64,000 bases of DNA from Carpediemonas membranifera (Eukaryota; Fornicata), in contig JAHDYR010000007.1 of the NCBI GenBank assembly GCA_019828565.1, positions 682,001-746,000 of the forward strand, given 5' to 3'. The notes below the pieces were generated by a model, which saw only the letters and a program-made list of their open reading frames with translations, was not told the DNA's origin and ran no database searches. Shown piece after piece: positions 48,382-58,330 of this stretch. Both the position numbers and the translations under genes were made by a program. Each line of letters begins with the position of its first letter. The first letter of the stretch is position 1.

Positions 48382-49923
48382 TCAGAAGTGGAACTCATCA
48401 TCGTCTTCGAAGTCGAAGTCGTCGTCGCCATCATAGTACGTCTTCAGCAGCTCATCCGCCCTGCTGGCGACGTCCAGCTTAGCATGGTGCGATAGGGCAG
48501 TCAGCCTGTCGTACCCGCCAGCGCTCTCGAAGTAGACTGCATATGTGTTGTTCAGCGTGGACGCCTCGAGCATGAAGACATTCTTAGCTGCGTCCAGCAC
48601 GCTCACCAGGAGCGTGGTGTCCGCTGTGGGCTGACAGACCTTGGCCAGAGTCTCGAGGAACTCGTACTCCTGCACGGCGATGTCGATCGCCTCCTGCGTC
48701 GCGTTGCTCGTGAAGTTCAAGAGACACAATGCGGCCTCGCTCTTCACATCCGCGTCCGACTTGCGGAGGCACTGAATGATGATGGGGAGCAGGCCTTGCG
48801 CAAGGGCGGCGGCCATATGCTCCTCAGTCCCGGCAAAAATGTTCGAGATCGCCCAGAGAGACTCCCGCTGGATGCCGGAGTAGTCGCTCTGCAGCGAGTG
48901 CTCCAGGCCGGGCAGGACGCTGACATCGATCAGGTGGGTCACAAAGGCATCGTTATCTCCTGATGTAAGGTTGCCGATGATCGAAATGGCCCGCCGAGCG
49001 AGCTTGTTCACGCCATAAAGAAGCTGGATCACGGGCTTAGCGAACCCTGCGTTGAGGACCGCACCGATATCCTCGTCGTCGCCACTCGAGAGATGCCCCA
49101 CGGTGAGCAGGATGTCGTGCACGGCAGAGAGGGTCTGCTTGTCCATCGCCCGATGGTCCAGGTTGGTCAGGGCGGCGAACAGCTGCTGGTCGACCACGTG
49201 GCAGGCGTGGTGGAGCTTGACGGTCTCTGTTGTGCTCGTGGCAAGCCGTGCGATGGACCCGATCGCCCAAGCAACCGTGGAGGTGTGCTTGGGGACGCAC
49301 TTGGGGTGAGCGAAGAGAGCGGCGAGGGAGGCTGGAACGCCGGATCGAATGAAGTCCTGGCGGTAGACATCGCCCTCGTTGGCGAAGTTGCCAAGACACC
49401 AGGCGGCCTGTATGGCGACGTCGAAATTGGGGGAAGTGAGGGTGCGCATCATCACTGGAATAGTGCCCGCGGTGATCACAAGCTGTGTGAACTCGTCGTT
49501 GCTGGCGAGGTTCGTTAACACCCAGGCGACCTCGACCTTGCCCCTGTCCGACGTCGTCTGGTCCAGGAAGGTGACCGCAGTGGGAACGATGCCCGTGTCC
49601 ACTATAAGCTGGAAGATCTTGGTGGTGTTCTTGGCCGCGGCCTTGCGGAGGCTGAACGCACCCTTGAGTTGCTCCATGAGGTCGTTCGTGCGGAGTTGGT
49701 TCGCACAGAACATGAACTCCTCGGGCGTAGATGGGACCATGCATGCGTCGAACATAGTCTCGTCAATAGACTCCTCGACGCCGTGGAAGTCCACACTCAT
49801 TGAACTGCTCATCTTGTCGAAAGCGTTGTCCCTTTTCTTCTTCCGAATGCTGTCAAGCTCATTCGTACGGCTTCTACGCCCAGAAACAGCGTCAAAACCT
49901 TTCCTGACGTTATGGTCAGCCAT
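48382..49923 (-). CDS. Importin-alpha (karyopherin-alpha)
   Basis: 513 aa from the ATG at 49923. The N-terminus carries a basic importin-beta-binding-like segment (GRRSRTNELDSIRKKKRDNA). Armadillo repeats follow with the NLS-pocket signature in many blades: KVEVAWVLTNLASNDEF, AIQAAWCLGNFANEGDV, TSTVAWAIGSIARLAT, QRESLWAISNIFAGTEEH and KSEAALCLLNFTSNAT, with the Trp-Asn pairs largely kept. An acidic C-terminus (DGDDDFDFEDDDEFHF) ends it. It carries classical NLS cargo into the nucleus with importin-beta. The frame stays open 36 codons upstream of the ATG and runs through the 24-bp repeat. Confidence 0.94.
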   Translation of the reverse strand: MADHNVRKGFDAVSGRRSRTNELDSIRKKKRDNAFDKMSSSMSVDFHGVEESIDETMFDACMVPSTPEEFMFCANQLRTNDLMEQLKGAFSLRKAAAKNTTKIFQLIVDTGIVPTAVTFLDQTTSDRGKVEVAWVLTNLASNDEFTQLVITAGTIPVMMRTLTSPNFDVAIQAAWCLGNFANEGDVYRQDFIRSGVPASLAALFAHPKCVPKHTSTVAWAIGSIARLATSTTETVKLHHACHVVDQQLFAALTNLDHRAMDKQTLSAVHDILLTVGHLSSGDDEDIGAVLNAGFAKPVIQLLYGVNKLARRAISIIGNLTSGDNDAFVTHLIDVSVLPGLEHSLQSDYSGIQRESLWAISNIFAGTEEHMAAALAQGLLPIIIQCLRKSDADVKSEAALCLLNFTSNATQEAIDIAVQEYEFLETLAKVCQPTADTTLLVSVLDAAKNVFMLEASTLNNTYAVYFESAGGYDRLTALSHHAKLDVASRADELLKTYYDGDDDFDFEDDDEFHF

Positions 49924-50460
49924 ATCGGTAAGGAATGCCGATTCTTCGCACTTTAGTGACACCACATATGTGGTTGGACTGCCCACCTTTAGACTCAACA
50001 ATTCTAATCCTGCGCAGGCCACTACCTCCACTCACCCACTTCAGCCCTCGTCTGTACCATCGGGCTTTCGTGCTTTCAGTCGTCGGTCTGCACGAAAAGA
50101 TGCGTCGTCTGTCGTCCATCGTCTGTGTCTAACGCTGCTGTCATCTTTCGCGTCTGTGCTCGTCTGTTACGCGCTCATCTTCCGTCCATTGCCGGTGTCT
50201 GAAGCTCATGACGTCGTCTTCGTCATCTTCGTCTGTTGTGAGAGACACTAGTGGTGGAAAGCGGTTGTAGCTAGTAGTAAAGACGCTTTGTGCTGCATGA
50301 TGCTGGTTTCTTGTGTTTTGAGGGATGCTGCTAGCTGATGAACCCTGAAAAGAAATGATCGATGCAGGCAGCTCAATATACTCCGATGCCTTCCAAGATA
50401 TACACGGTGAAGGCTTCCGTTAACAAGGCCATTGGCGAGATTAACGTAACGTGACGGTTT
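49924..50460. other. Importin-alpha promoter side and low-complexity CGTC/TCTG-rich stretch
   Basis: Roughly 50080-50240 is rich in repeated CGTCTG, CGTCTT and CATCTTCGTC words. No gene is supported. The left boundary of the Fanzor fragment is near its right end. Confidence 0.5.
49992..50015 (+). repeat. 24-bp dispersed repeat, copy 2
   Basis: Identical to 3661-3684 and 51349-51372. It lies 69 nt upstream of the importin-alpha ATG (minus strand). Confidence 0.8.
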
Positions 50461-51449
50461 GAGTGGGTCGCGAGAAATACCGTGGCGGTCGGGTGGCTGA
50501 CCGGCCCACGTACAAAAAGGGTAGCAGCAACAAGCGCTCGGTCAGGATGACGCCGAGGCTACTCCTGCCCCGGACATTCAAGCTCTCATGGGCTTCGACC
50601 CTGGTGCTCGGTCGCTGGACGGCTACACGATCCGCCGCCCAGACGGGCAGAGTGTATCTGGCGAACTCGCTAAGTGTGGCTACACTGCCACCCCCTCTTT
50701 CCGCGTGAATATGAGCGCAGCATCGTTCAAAACGACAAGTCTAGAGGCTCTCAAACAGTCGATTAGGTTTGTCCATGAGAACATCGTTCAGATCATCAAC
50801 GAGGGGACGAGAAAGTGTTTCCGCCGGGCGACTTTTGCCAATCACTGTCTGCGCCTGAAGCACTTCGCCCGGGCTGGACGTCAACTCCTGGATGATCTCG
50901 GCGGGCGCCCCCCGGAGCCTTCACCTCGAAGTCGCGTATGGGGCACTGTTCGGTTCTGCCGGCACTCCCTCGTGTGCTCCGTACCGCCACTTTGCTCGAG
51001 CTCTTCCTGGCATCATGCTCCGGCACAACGTCGTCGTGAGTGTCACGATGGTCTCGGAATTCCGCACTTCCATCGTGTGCCCATACTGCAAAGTACACTT
51101 CAGACGTGTGGTGCACACACACCGCACCATGCTCTGCCAGAATCCCGCGTGCGAGGGAGCTCCATGGCGCGTTGAACGGCTACGTCGGCATCCCGAGCAG
51201 AGAGACATACTTCTCAATCTCTCTCACCGAGATAAGAGCGCCAGCGAGAACATCCTTTGGTGCACCTTCGATGCAACTTCAGATCGATTGATAGAGTATG
51301 ATAAACCACACTGCGATCCTGATGCTGCTTGGATCACTGTCTGTTCTGGACTCAACAATTCTAATCCTGCGCAGCACAACATGTGCTATTGAATGAATAA
51401 ATCGATAAGGCTCGTTGGGTCGAACAATGTGTTTACACTGCGCAACACT
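50461..51449 (+). mobile_element. Fanzor (eukaryotic TnpB) relic A, 5'-truncated
   Basis: Frames with one shift near 50910 encode the nuclease half of a Fanzor: RuvC-I MGFDPGARSLDGYT, then TKCF-type helices (FRRATFANHCLRLKHFARAG), VAYGALFGSAG, the Fanzor-specific MVSEFRTSIVCPYC (RuvC acidic residue plus first zinc pair), CQNPACEGAPWR (second zinc pair) and RuvC-III SHRDKSASENIL. Catalytic acidic residues are kept, but the N-terminal half is missing. It sits directly upstream of relic B in the same orientation. Fanzors are RNA-guided DNA nucleases carried by transposons. The right side includes the 24-bp repeat and a TTTACACTGCGCAACACT stretch that resembles the region after relic B. Confidence 0.78.
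51349..51372 (+). repeat. 24-bp dispersed repeat, copy 3
   Basis: Lies near the 3' end of Fanzor relic A. Identical to 3661-3684 and 49992-50015. Confidence 0.8.
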
Positions 51450-53334
51450 GCCCTTTCTCCCTCCTACTCACGTCTTAAGTCGGCAGGGAGATCGTCTTCT
51501 CCAGGGCTTCCACAAAGCGTCTTCTTCGTGGACGTCAGCACAGCTGCAAACATCACAATCGCTCACACGTCGTCTCATTGTCTTCTATTCCACATTAAAT
51601 TCACTTCTACACTTGTATAGGCTGGTAATGGTGTTCATCGTCGCATGCTCATGGCTCATCGTATCGTCGTATGGATTGAGTCCCAGTCTCCGGGCGTGGT
51701 TCACCCGATACGCCAACTCTGTGAAGCTGTGGCTCGCCCGCACAGTGAAGACGTACCGTGACAGGCTACAGGGCAGCCTCGCCCGACTCGAAGAGGCTCT
51801 CGCAGGTGTTGGCTCTCCGGCCTTCTTCCAGCAGGAGTTGGCCGGCATTCACGCCATCCTCAACATGGTCAACCCTGTGATCCTCGCGTGTCTCCCCTCG
51901 CTGTTCTGGGCGGCTCACATGGGTGAGAACGACGGGCTCCCAGTCTCCGAGGCTGCCCCACGCATTCTCTCTTGTGTCTGGGCAATTGCTGACGGAGTGG
52001 AGACGTTGAGTGGCCTCATCAGCCACTTCAACGGGGAGTACTCGATGTCGCTCCGCCAGCCTCGCCTCGTGCCGATCGTGCCCATGGCCCCCGTCCGACC
52101 GGGCTTCATGGCCTACAGTGAAACGATGGGCCTACTGAACGGGAACTTCTGTCATCGTGTGGGAATTAATCCCACACTCCCACACGCCACCAAACCGTTG
52201 ACAGAAGAGCAGGAGGAACTATACCAGAACAACCCCAGGTCAATGGGCCGTCTGCTCAGCCTGAGCACCGATGGGGTCTGTGTGGCGGTGACGATTAAGA
52301 GAGGCTTCGGCCACTTTCGGCCACAGCATGATGCGAGCATGGCTGTTCGAAAGCGAGCGAAAGGGCGGGAGAAAGAGCGCCCCCGACTCGGGGCCAATAA
52401 TGCCGATGCTCCGCTCGCGCCGGATCCTGATGCCCACCTCATGGGGTTCGACCCCCCCGGGCGCGAGGTCCATCGGAGGGTATTACATCAGGCACCCCGA
52501 TGGCTCCACCAGCTCCGGCGTCCTTCCAAAGTGCGGATACACTAAGACGCCAAGTTTCGGCTTTGATATGACGGCCACGTCGTTCAAGAGCACAAGACTA
52601 GTGAGTATCAACAACTCTATTAGGTTTGTGCTGGACAACGCGAACGACATTTTCGAGGCTGGAATGTGTAAGTCTTTCCGCTGAGTGCGCTTTGCGAACC
52701 ACATCCTTCGCCCGCTGCGGCCAACAGTTGGCTCGGGAGTTCGGTTGGCGTCGCCACCATCCCATCGCCACCCCCATTCGCCTGAAAGTCTTCTACGGGA
52801 GCTCGGAATTCACCACGCCTGCTGGTATGTTCATTCCTTGCGCGCCATATCGAAAGTTCGCGAGAGAGATAGTTCCCCTTCTCAAGGGGTATAACATTGT
52901 CGTCGATCTTAACATGGTTGACGAGGACCGCACCACCGTCGTCTGCCCTCACTGCCACGCCCCCTACAAGCGAGTTCGTCCGCGTGATGACCAGCACGTT
53001 CACCCACATCGTGTGATGCTCTGCGAAAATCCACAGTGCCGTGGTGCTCAGTGGCGCGCAACAGTTCCTGATGCTCTGAATGTTGATCATCGGGACAAAA
53101 GTGCTGCAGAGAACATCCTGTGGCGTTCTCTTGCCACGGAAGATGAGCTCAGTGGCTCTCCGTTCAGTCGCACATCGATCCCACGTCTTCAAACATCATT
53201 CCGGTATCATCAATTGGCTAACCGAACCTAACATTCGTCTACGGACGGATGATGTTGTACAGTTTGGCACTTTGATCGTTCCTTTCAGGCCCTGTCTAGA
53301 GGTTCAAAAAATGTTTATACTGCGCAACAACATA
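51450..53334 (+). mobile_element. Fanzor (eukaryotic TnpB) relic B, longer copy with frameshifts
   Basis: The N-terminal half (from about 51625) is one open frame with helical text (YANSVKLWLARTVKTYRDRL, FWAAHMGENDGLPVSEAAPR), reaching RuvC-I MGFDPP at ~52445. There a run of seven C (one too many) shifts the frame to GARSIGGYYIRHPDGST. A TGA at 52682-52684 and another shift near 52720 follow. The rest is intact: RLKVFYGSSEFTTPAG, MVDEDRTTVVCPHC, CENPQCRGAQWRA and NVDHRDKSAAENIL, stop 53231. The text downstream (TGTTTATACTGCGCAAC, to 53334) resembles the end of relic A, which may mark a transposon right end. Recently dead, since only two or three lesions are seen. Confidence 0.8.
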
Positions 53335-53438
53335 TTGAACGATTTACGTGTCTGTTTCATGTGAGAATAAACCAGTTAATGGAACCGCATGATTTACTCA
53401 GTATGGCGCGGCAAATATGTGTTCAGCATAGTATTACT

Positions 53439-54413
53439 TCACTTTGGCGAGGGTCTGAGGGCGTTCTGTACCGCCCGGACATGCTCCGCCACGACTCGGT
53501 ACTGCCTCACAAACAGGTGCAAGAACGAGTACTGCCCGACAGTCTGGACCATCAGCGGGTTCCTCTGGCTCCTGAGCTTGGCCACCATGGCCTTCACGTC
53601 GAACTCAGCCTCGAGAGGGAACGGGTCGGCCCTGAATCGCCGGATAATCTCCCGGACGAGCACGTATGTGCCTGTACGCCCGACGCCAGCACTACAGTGG
53701 ACGGCTTGACACGGTTTGGCGCCTTTGTGGCAGCCCTGTCGGCCCAGCCTAGTGTGGTGCGCGTCGGCAATCCCAACCAGGTTGGCGAGCTTCTCCCCGT
53801 CGGGGACGTCGCAGTCAGGCCAGCCTAGGAACTGAACCTGGCATATTTCTCGGGATCGTCCTCTGAAGGTGACGCTCATCCTTCGTACGAGAATGTCGCC
53901 GAGAATGAAGTGGTCGCGGATCAGCTTCACAGTAATGACCTCTGACCCGATCGGGAGCTCCAGCGGGGTGTTTCGGGACTCTGGCCAGTACCTAGAGGCC
54001 TTCTCCTTGCCGCCTTCCTCAACAGCTGTGAGCATCACCACAACGGTGATGTGTTCAGCCAAGAGCATCAGCCAGAACTTTGCATGCTCGGTGGGGATGT
54101 CTAGGGGGGCTTGGCAGCAGACATAGCTGTCATCTAGCTGGACTTTCGAGGCGTTAATATAGTCTGATGGAGAAGGCTCTGGCAAAACCACGCGAGTGGA
54201 GTCCAAGGGGAGAGCGTTCAGGTAGCGGTTGGTATCAACGTTCTCATCCGCATGCGCTGCTGTGTACTTCCTGCTGCTGTACGAATTGTTCATATAGTCT
54301 TGTTCCATCAGCTTCGTGAACTCCTTTGTGTATCGCTGCCTGTCTTCAGTGGAAATACTGTAGCCATCAGCTCTATAGGGGAATGGGCCGAAGATTTTAG
54401 CCCATCCACTCAT
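53439..54413 (-). CDS. Classical protein tyrosine phosphatase (324 aa)
   Basis: A class I Cys-based PTP domain covers most of the protein: NRYLNALPLDSTRVVLPEP and DYINASKVQLDDSYVCCQAP (substrate loop, 'DYINAs.v'), AKFWLMLLAEHITVVVMLT, the general-acid WPDCDVPD loop and the catalytic P-loop VHCSAGVGRTGTY (Cys and Arg present). The C-terminus has QTVGQYSFLHLFV, matching the Q-loop ('vqt..QY.f....'). It should be active on phosphotyrosine. There is no transmembrane or targeting region. Confidence 0.96.
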   Translation of the reverse strand: MSGWAKIFGPFPYRADGYSISTEDRQRYTKEFTKLMEQDYMNNSYSSRKYTAAHADENVDTNRYLNALPLDSTRVVLPEPSPSDYINASKVQLDDSYVCCQAPLDIPTEHAKFWLMLLAEHITVVVMLTAVEEGGKEKASRYWPESRNTPLELPIGSEVITVKLIRDHFILGDILVRRMSVTFRGRSREICQVQFLGWPDCDVPDGEKLANLVGIADAHHTRLGRQGCHKGAKPCQAVHCSAGVGRTGTYVLVREIIRRFRADPFPLEAEFDVKAMVAKLRSQRNPLMVQTVGQYSFLHLFVRQYRVVAEHVRAVQNALRPSPK

Positions 54414-54590
54414 GTTTCACAAATGTTGTTTTGGAGCGCGTTTCTGGCCAATTGTTGGCGCGGAAAAAGTGAGACTAAACGTCTGTCCGAGGCAGTATGG
54501 GCGCGTGTAGACTCCAGTTACTCCCGCCCTGGGCCATTTTGGCCTCTTTTCCGGTTGTGCAGGAAAAAAACTGAGTGAGCGCCAAGGAGC

Positions 54591-56102
54591 ATGTCTGAAG
54601 CTGCTGAGAGCGCTGGGCCCAACGTGGACACGATTCCACACACGTTGTGCTCTTGCTACTCCCGTTCAATGATCGATAAGGCAATAGTCGATCAAATTGC
54701 CCGAGTTGTGCTGGGCGTCCACTATGCTCATGACAAGGACGCCAGCATGCTTGAGGAGTCCATCCGAAGCACTTATCAGTCCGCAGTAGCGCATGATGTG
54801 GCATGCTGCGCCAAGTGCGGCGTCTTTTTGAACAAGAACAAGATGTCTTCCCACGCAAAGAAGAAGAAACACACCCGTATCATCACATTCACTGGCTACG
54901 TACGCTGCCTAGTGTGCGGCAGAAGCACCCGCGACCCAGAAATCCAGTCAATATGCTCTGCTCTCGAGCGCCGCATCCGCCACGCCTACGTCCAGCGCCT
55001 TGCACCGTCCACTCTGCCTACCCCCCTCTTCTCCCACGTCCAGGCCGACGTGGACGAGAACAGACACGACCCCAGAGTCCCACCCGCAGTTTTAGACCAC
55101 TGCAGCCAAATCTCGGTCACATCCGTCATGGGAGGCCGGCCCGACGTGCGCGGGGTGGTGAACCTCGGCCTCACGTGCTACTTCAGCAGTGTGATCTGTA
55201 TTCTCGTCCATAACCCCCATCTCCGCGCCATGATTCTCGGCGGGGCTCTTGCCCCCAGCGAGAGCATGCATCCCTCCCACATGCGGACTGTCAAGCCGAC
55301 CTCGTTCACGGCAGCGTTCAGCAAGCTCGCGTGCCAGATGTACCGCCCGCCCAGCCCCCCAACCGCTGTGATTCCGGCCGAGTTCCTCACGTCGTTCTGG
55401 TCACTGCCCACCGTCTGCGCCATCCGCAACGGCGAGCAGCAGGACGCACACGAGGTGCTGCTCCACTCCCTGAACGCCATACACGCTGACCTAGGCGGTA
55501 CAAGCGCGGTCAACTGCCACTGCGCGATCCATTCTCTCTTCGGCGGCGTCATCCAGACAGCGACGTACTGCAGCAAGTGCGGCCTCGTCGTCCAGCGGAA
55601 CTTCGAGCCGTTCCTGATCACGTCGGTGCCAGTGCCGCCTGGCAAGGACCCGTCGCTGCTCGGTGCTCTTGGCGTGCTCATGCAGGGGCAGAACGCACCG
55701 GGCAAGTGCCCCGGCGAGGGGTGCCCCTCGACCTCCCTGGTCCGCAAGAGCGAGCTGTACAAGCTCCCCCGTACCTTCATCATGCACATCAAACTATTCG
55801 AACTCACGTCATCCCGCGTCCGGAAGAACGCGGCCACCGTCAAGTTCCCCCTCGAACTATGCCCCTCGGCAGACATATCCCCCGCCCACTCCCCCGCGGC
55901 CGACGGGATCGTATATGACCTCCAGGCAGTGATTGTGCACGTCGGGACCCGCATGGACTCGGGCCACTACATCACATACGTCCTGGTACGAGGTAAGTGG
56001 CACCTGATCGACGACAGCACCGTGACCGTGGTGGACATCAGCACAGTGCTCGCTGTGTCCCCGTATCTGCTGGTATATGTGCTCAGAGAGGGCGTTTGTT
56101 GA
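54591..56102 (+). CDS. Ubiquitin-specific protease, USP22/Ubp8-like layout (503 aa)
   Basis: The N-terminal region has Cys/His-rich sequence (CCAKCGVFLNKNKMSSHAKK, RCLVCGRST) that could be a divergent zf-UBP domain. The catalytic domain starts with GVVNLGLTCYFSSVICIL (Cys box; canonical NLGNTCYLNS). It continues with CAIRNGEQQDAHEVLLHSL (QQDAhE box), a CX2C pair (TYCSKCGL...) and the His box GTRMDSGHYITYVLVRGKWH followed by DDSTVT. All catalytic residues are visible. It removes ubiquitin from substrates. SAGA membership is only suggested by the zf-UBP-plus-USP layout. Confidence 0.9.
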   Translation: MSEAAESAGPNVDTIPHTLCSCYSRSMIDKAIVDQIARVVLGVHYAHDKDASMLEESIRSTYQSAVAHDVACCAKCGVFLNKNKMSSHAKKKKHTRIITFTGYVRCLVCGRSTRDPEIQSICSALERRIRHAYVQRLAPSTLPTPLFSHVQADVDENRHDPRVPPAVLDHCSQISVTSVMGGRPDVRGVVNLGLTCYFSSVICILVHNPHLRAMILGGALAPSESMHPSHMRTVKPTSFTAAFSKLACQMYRPPSPPTAVIPAEFLTSFWSLPTVCAIRNGEQQDAHEVLLHSLNAIHADLGGTSAVNCHCAIHSLFGGVIQTATYCSKCGLVVQRNFEPFLITSVPVPPGKDPSLLGALGVLMQGQNAPGKCPGEGCPSTSLVRKSELYKLPRTFIMHIKLFELTSSRVRKNAATVKFPLELCPSADISPAHSPAADGIVYDLQAVIVHVGTRMDSGHYITYVLVRGKWHLIDDSTVTVVDISTVLAVSPYLLVYVLREGVC

Positions 56103-56104
56103 GT

Positions 56105-56112
56105 GCAGTTTA
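56105..56112 (+). promoter_or_regulatory. GCAGTTTA 8-mer directly after the USP stop codon
   Basis: Lies at a gene 3' end with no start codon nearby, so it may be a chance match or counter-evidence to a promoter role. Confidence 0.15.
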
Positions 56113-56392
56113 TGGCATGAGATCAGCGATGTTGTACTATTAGTGAATGCAAGTGACAGTAGTAGTTTGTAAAGAACGTGGCCAATCGCCGTTACACACG
56201 CCTCCATGCCCCCTTTACCAGCCCACACTAGCAACACAAGGTCTGGATTTGTTCGATTCGAAGGTGCTGCCGATTGTACTAGACACGAATAAATACGTAA
56301 AGCTTTACATTCTCAGTCGATTATGAGGTCACCGCCGGTAAGATGGGCTCGGGCGTCCAACCCCACCGCTGAGCATCTCGAGTCTGGCCTAA

Positions 56393-57046
56393 TCACTCGA
56401 ACCACTCGTCGACATCGTATGTAAACCCGTACTCCTCAGCTGTGAACGCCTCTTCGACCTCGGCAAATCTCTCTTGCCTGGCTTCCGTGGGACCCGGGCG
56501 TGTCGTATCGCGCTTCTCATTGCGGCGTTCGAGCTCTTCTACGACTTCGGGCATGGGGGCGATGTTCTTGTTTCCGCACAGTGTGATGTGCTTCTCGAGT
56601 GTTGGCCGGCTGACGTTGCGTGGGAAGTTCGGACTGCGGACAATGGCGCAACGGTCTGTTGAATGATCTGTAGCACCGGCATGGAAGCGGCAGCCGCGCT
56701 CAGTCTTCTCGATCTTAGCCTTGGGAACATAGAGCTTGGGTGTGCTCTTTGAGACGGCGGTGCTTTTGCTTGCGTAATCAGCGGCATCCTCATTTGTTTC
56801 GTTCAAGAACTGATCGATCATGATGTTAGCCTTTTCAACAACAAGGCTGCGAAGCTGAGCTTTCCACTGCAGCGGGGTCTCCATTACACCAGTTTCAAGC
56901 AGCTTCGAATTCGCTGTCTCGATAGCATCGATGGCTGCTCGAATTTTCTCTAATTTCTGATCAAGGCCGCTATTCATCAAACGTTGGTTTCTAGCAGCTT
57001 GTTCTTCGGTTCTTACCCGTTTGGCGTTGCTTCGACAGCAATACAT
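56393..57046 (-). CDS. Hypothetical protein with a zinc-binding-like centre (217 aa)
   Basis: ATG at 57046 (or 56977, MNSGLDQKLEKIRAAIDAIE). The N-terminal half is coiled-coil-like (KLEKIRAAIDAIETANSKLL). The middle has GCRFHAGATDHSTDRCAIVR followed by a later HITLCGN, a C-H-H-C pattern that could bind zinc. The C-terminal third is Glu-rich. I do not recognise the family. Confidence 0.6.
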   Translation of the reverse strand: MYCCRSNAKRVRTEEQAARNQRLMNSGLDQKLEKIRAAIDAIETANSKLLETGVMETPLQWKAQLRSLVVEKANIMIDQFLNETNEDAADYASKSTAVSKSTPKLYVPKAKIEKTERGCRFHAGATDHSTDRCAIVRSPNFPRNVSRPTLEKHITLCGNKNIAPMPEVVEELERRNEKRDTTRPGPTEARQERFAEVEEAFTAEEYGFTYDVDEWFE

Positions 57047-57074
57047 GCTGTCCACATAAACCGTAAATCAAATC

Positions 57075-57082
57075 GCAGTTTA
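57075..57082 (+). promoter_or_regulatory. GCAGTTTA motif (reverse relative to the gene at 57046)
   Basis: Reads TAAACTGC in the direction of the minus-strand gene, 29 nt before its first ATG. Confidence 0.3.
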
Positions 57083-57091
57083 AAGATACAC

Positions 57092-58180
57092 TTACAGCAC
57101 GCTCTTGGGGAAGAAGCCCTGCTCCACGTACTCGTTCACCATCTGCCGCAGCTTGCCCTCCGTCATCTGAGTAACACGGTACTTGAAGCCGGTGGCGGTA
57201 ATGGCGGTGCCGTCGACGTTGAGGTGATTGTTGCCAAGGACCTCCTTGTCGAGGAACGGGGAGAGCGGCGTGTCGAAGATACCGTCCTTCTTGCACAGCT
57301 CGGCCCAGGGCTTGAGGTGCTTGTCGTTGACGATGCCGGTGACCATCGAGAGCTTCATCTTGGCGGCCGTGTTCTCGACGGCGGAGACAAAGCCCGTCTT
57401 GATGCCGAACATGTTGCCGAGGATCTCGTTGATGCTGCCGGCGGTGGTGCACCCGCTGTCCGCGATGTTGTACACGGCCCCGCTGGGAAGCTCCTTGCAT
57501 GCATGGACGATGGCACGGGCGATGTCGGTGACGTGAACCGTGTTGATGCCGAGCTTGCCGTCCCACAGGAACTTCATCTTCTCGCCAAGGTGCTTGTAAA
57601 CAGCGGCGCAGACGAGGCGGGAGGCAATGACGCCGTTCTGGTCACCGGGGCCGTAGACGACGGCAGGGCGGAGGATAACATACTGGAGGTCGGGGATCTG
57701 AGTCAGCTCGGCTTCAGCCGCGAGCTTGAACTTGGCGAGGTTGGTGGTGGGGTCCTTGCTGGCGTCCTCGGGGGCGGGCTTCTTAGACGGCTTGAGCACG
57801 CGGGCGTCAGAGACCTCAATGAACTTGCTGCCGGCAGCAGCGGCAGCCTTGGCAACGTTGACGGTGAGGCCTTGGACCTTGTCCTTGTATTCGGTCTCCG
57901 CGAGCCCCAGCTTCGTCTCAGCGGCGAGATTGATCACGAAGTCGAAGGGGCCGTCTTCGAAAGCGCGCTCGATGTGGTCAGCGCGGGAAAGATCAGCCTG
58001 CTTGAATGTAACAATCTCGTTGTCGTAGAGCGCCTCGTAGGACTCGTGCATGTTGCACATCATGGGCAAGGTCCTGTCAGCGACCTTAATCTTGCTGGCG
58101 AGCTTCTCATCGAGCAGATACTTGATGAGATGGCGACCAATAAAGCCGCAACCACCTAGAATCAGGTAAGAGGAGGACAT
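57092..58180 (-). CDS. NAD(P)-dependent epimerase/dehydratase, extended SDR family (362 aa)
   Basis: The N-terminus has the Rossmann motif ILGGCGFIGRHLIKYLL and an NLAAETKLG segment that corresponds to 'D..iHlAa'. A conserved RPAVVYGPGDQNG follows. The usual YxxxK catalytic pair is not obvious: at the expected position the text is NLAKFKLAAEAEL, so the Tyr may be replaced by Phe or lie elsewhere. NAD(P) binding looks sound; the reaction is unclear. 3-beta-HSD-like or sterol-related SDRs share the 'GvyNIgd' type text seen here as GAVYNIADSG. Confidence 0.8.
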   Translation of the reverse strand: MSSSYLILGGCGFIGRHLIKYLLDEKLASKIKVADRTLPMMCNMHESYEALYDNEIVTFKQADLSRADHIERAFEDGPFDFVINLAAETKLGLAETEYKDKVQGLTVNVAKAAAAAGSKFIEVSDARVLKPSKKPAPEDASKDPTTNLAKFKLAAEAELTQIPDLQYVILRPAVVYGPGDQNGVIASRLVCAAVYKHLGEKMKFLWDGKLGINTVHVTDIARAIVHACKELPSGAVYNIADSGCTTAGSINEILGNMFGIKTGFVSAVENTAAKMKLSMVTGIVNDKHLKPWAELCKKDGIFDTPLSPFLDKEVLGNNHLNVDGTAITATGFKYRVTQMTEGKLRQMVNEYVEQGFFPKSVL

Positions 58181-58330
58181 TGAGGGATTTGAGAGTGGTT
58201 TGGTGTTGACGTGGCGACTCGGTCACAGTCGCTCATCCTGACGCACCCGGTTGACGCACTCAAATCTCACAATATCAACCCCACATCAACCTGCACCATT
58301 GAATCATCCATTATAAATTTGGTTGTAATT

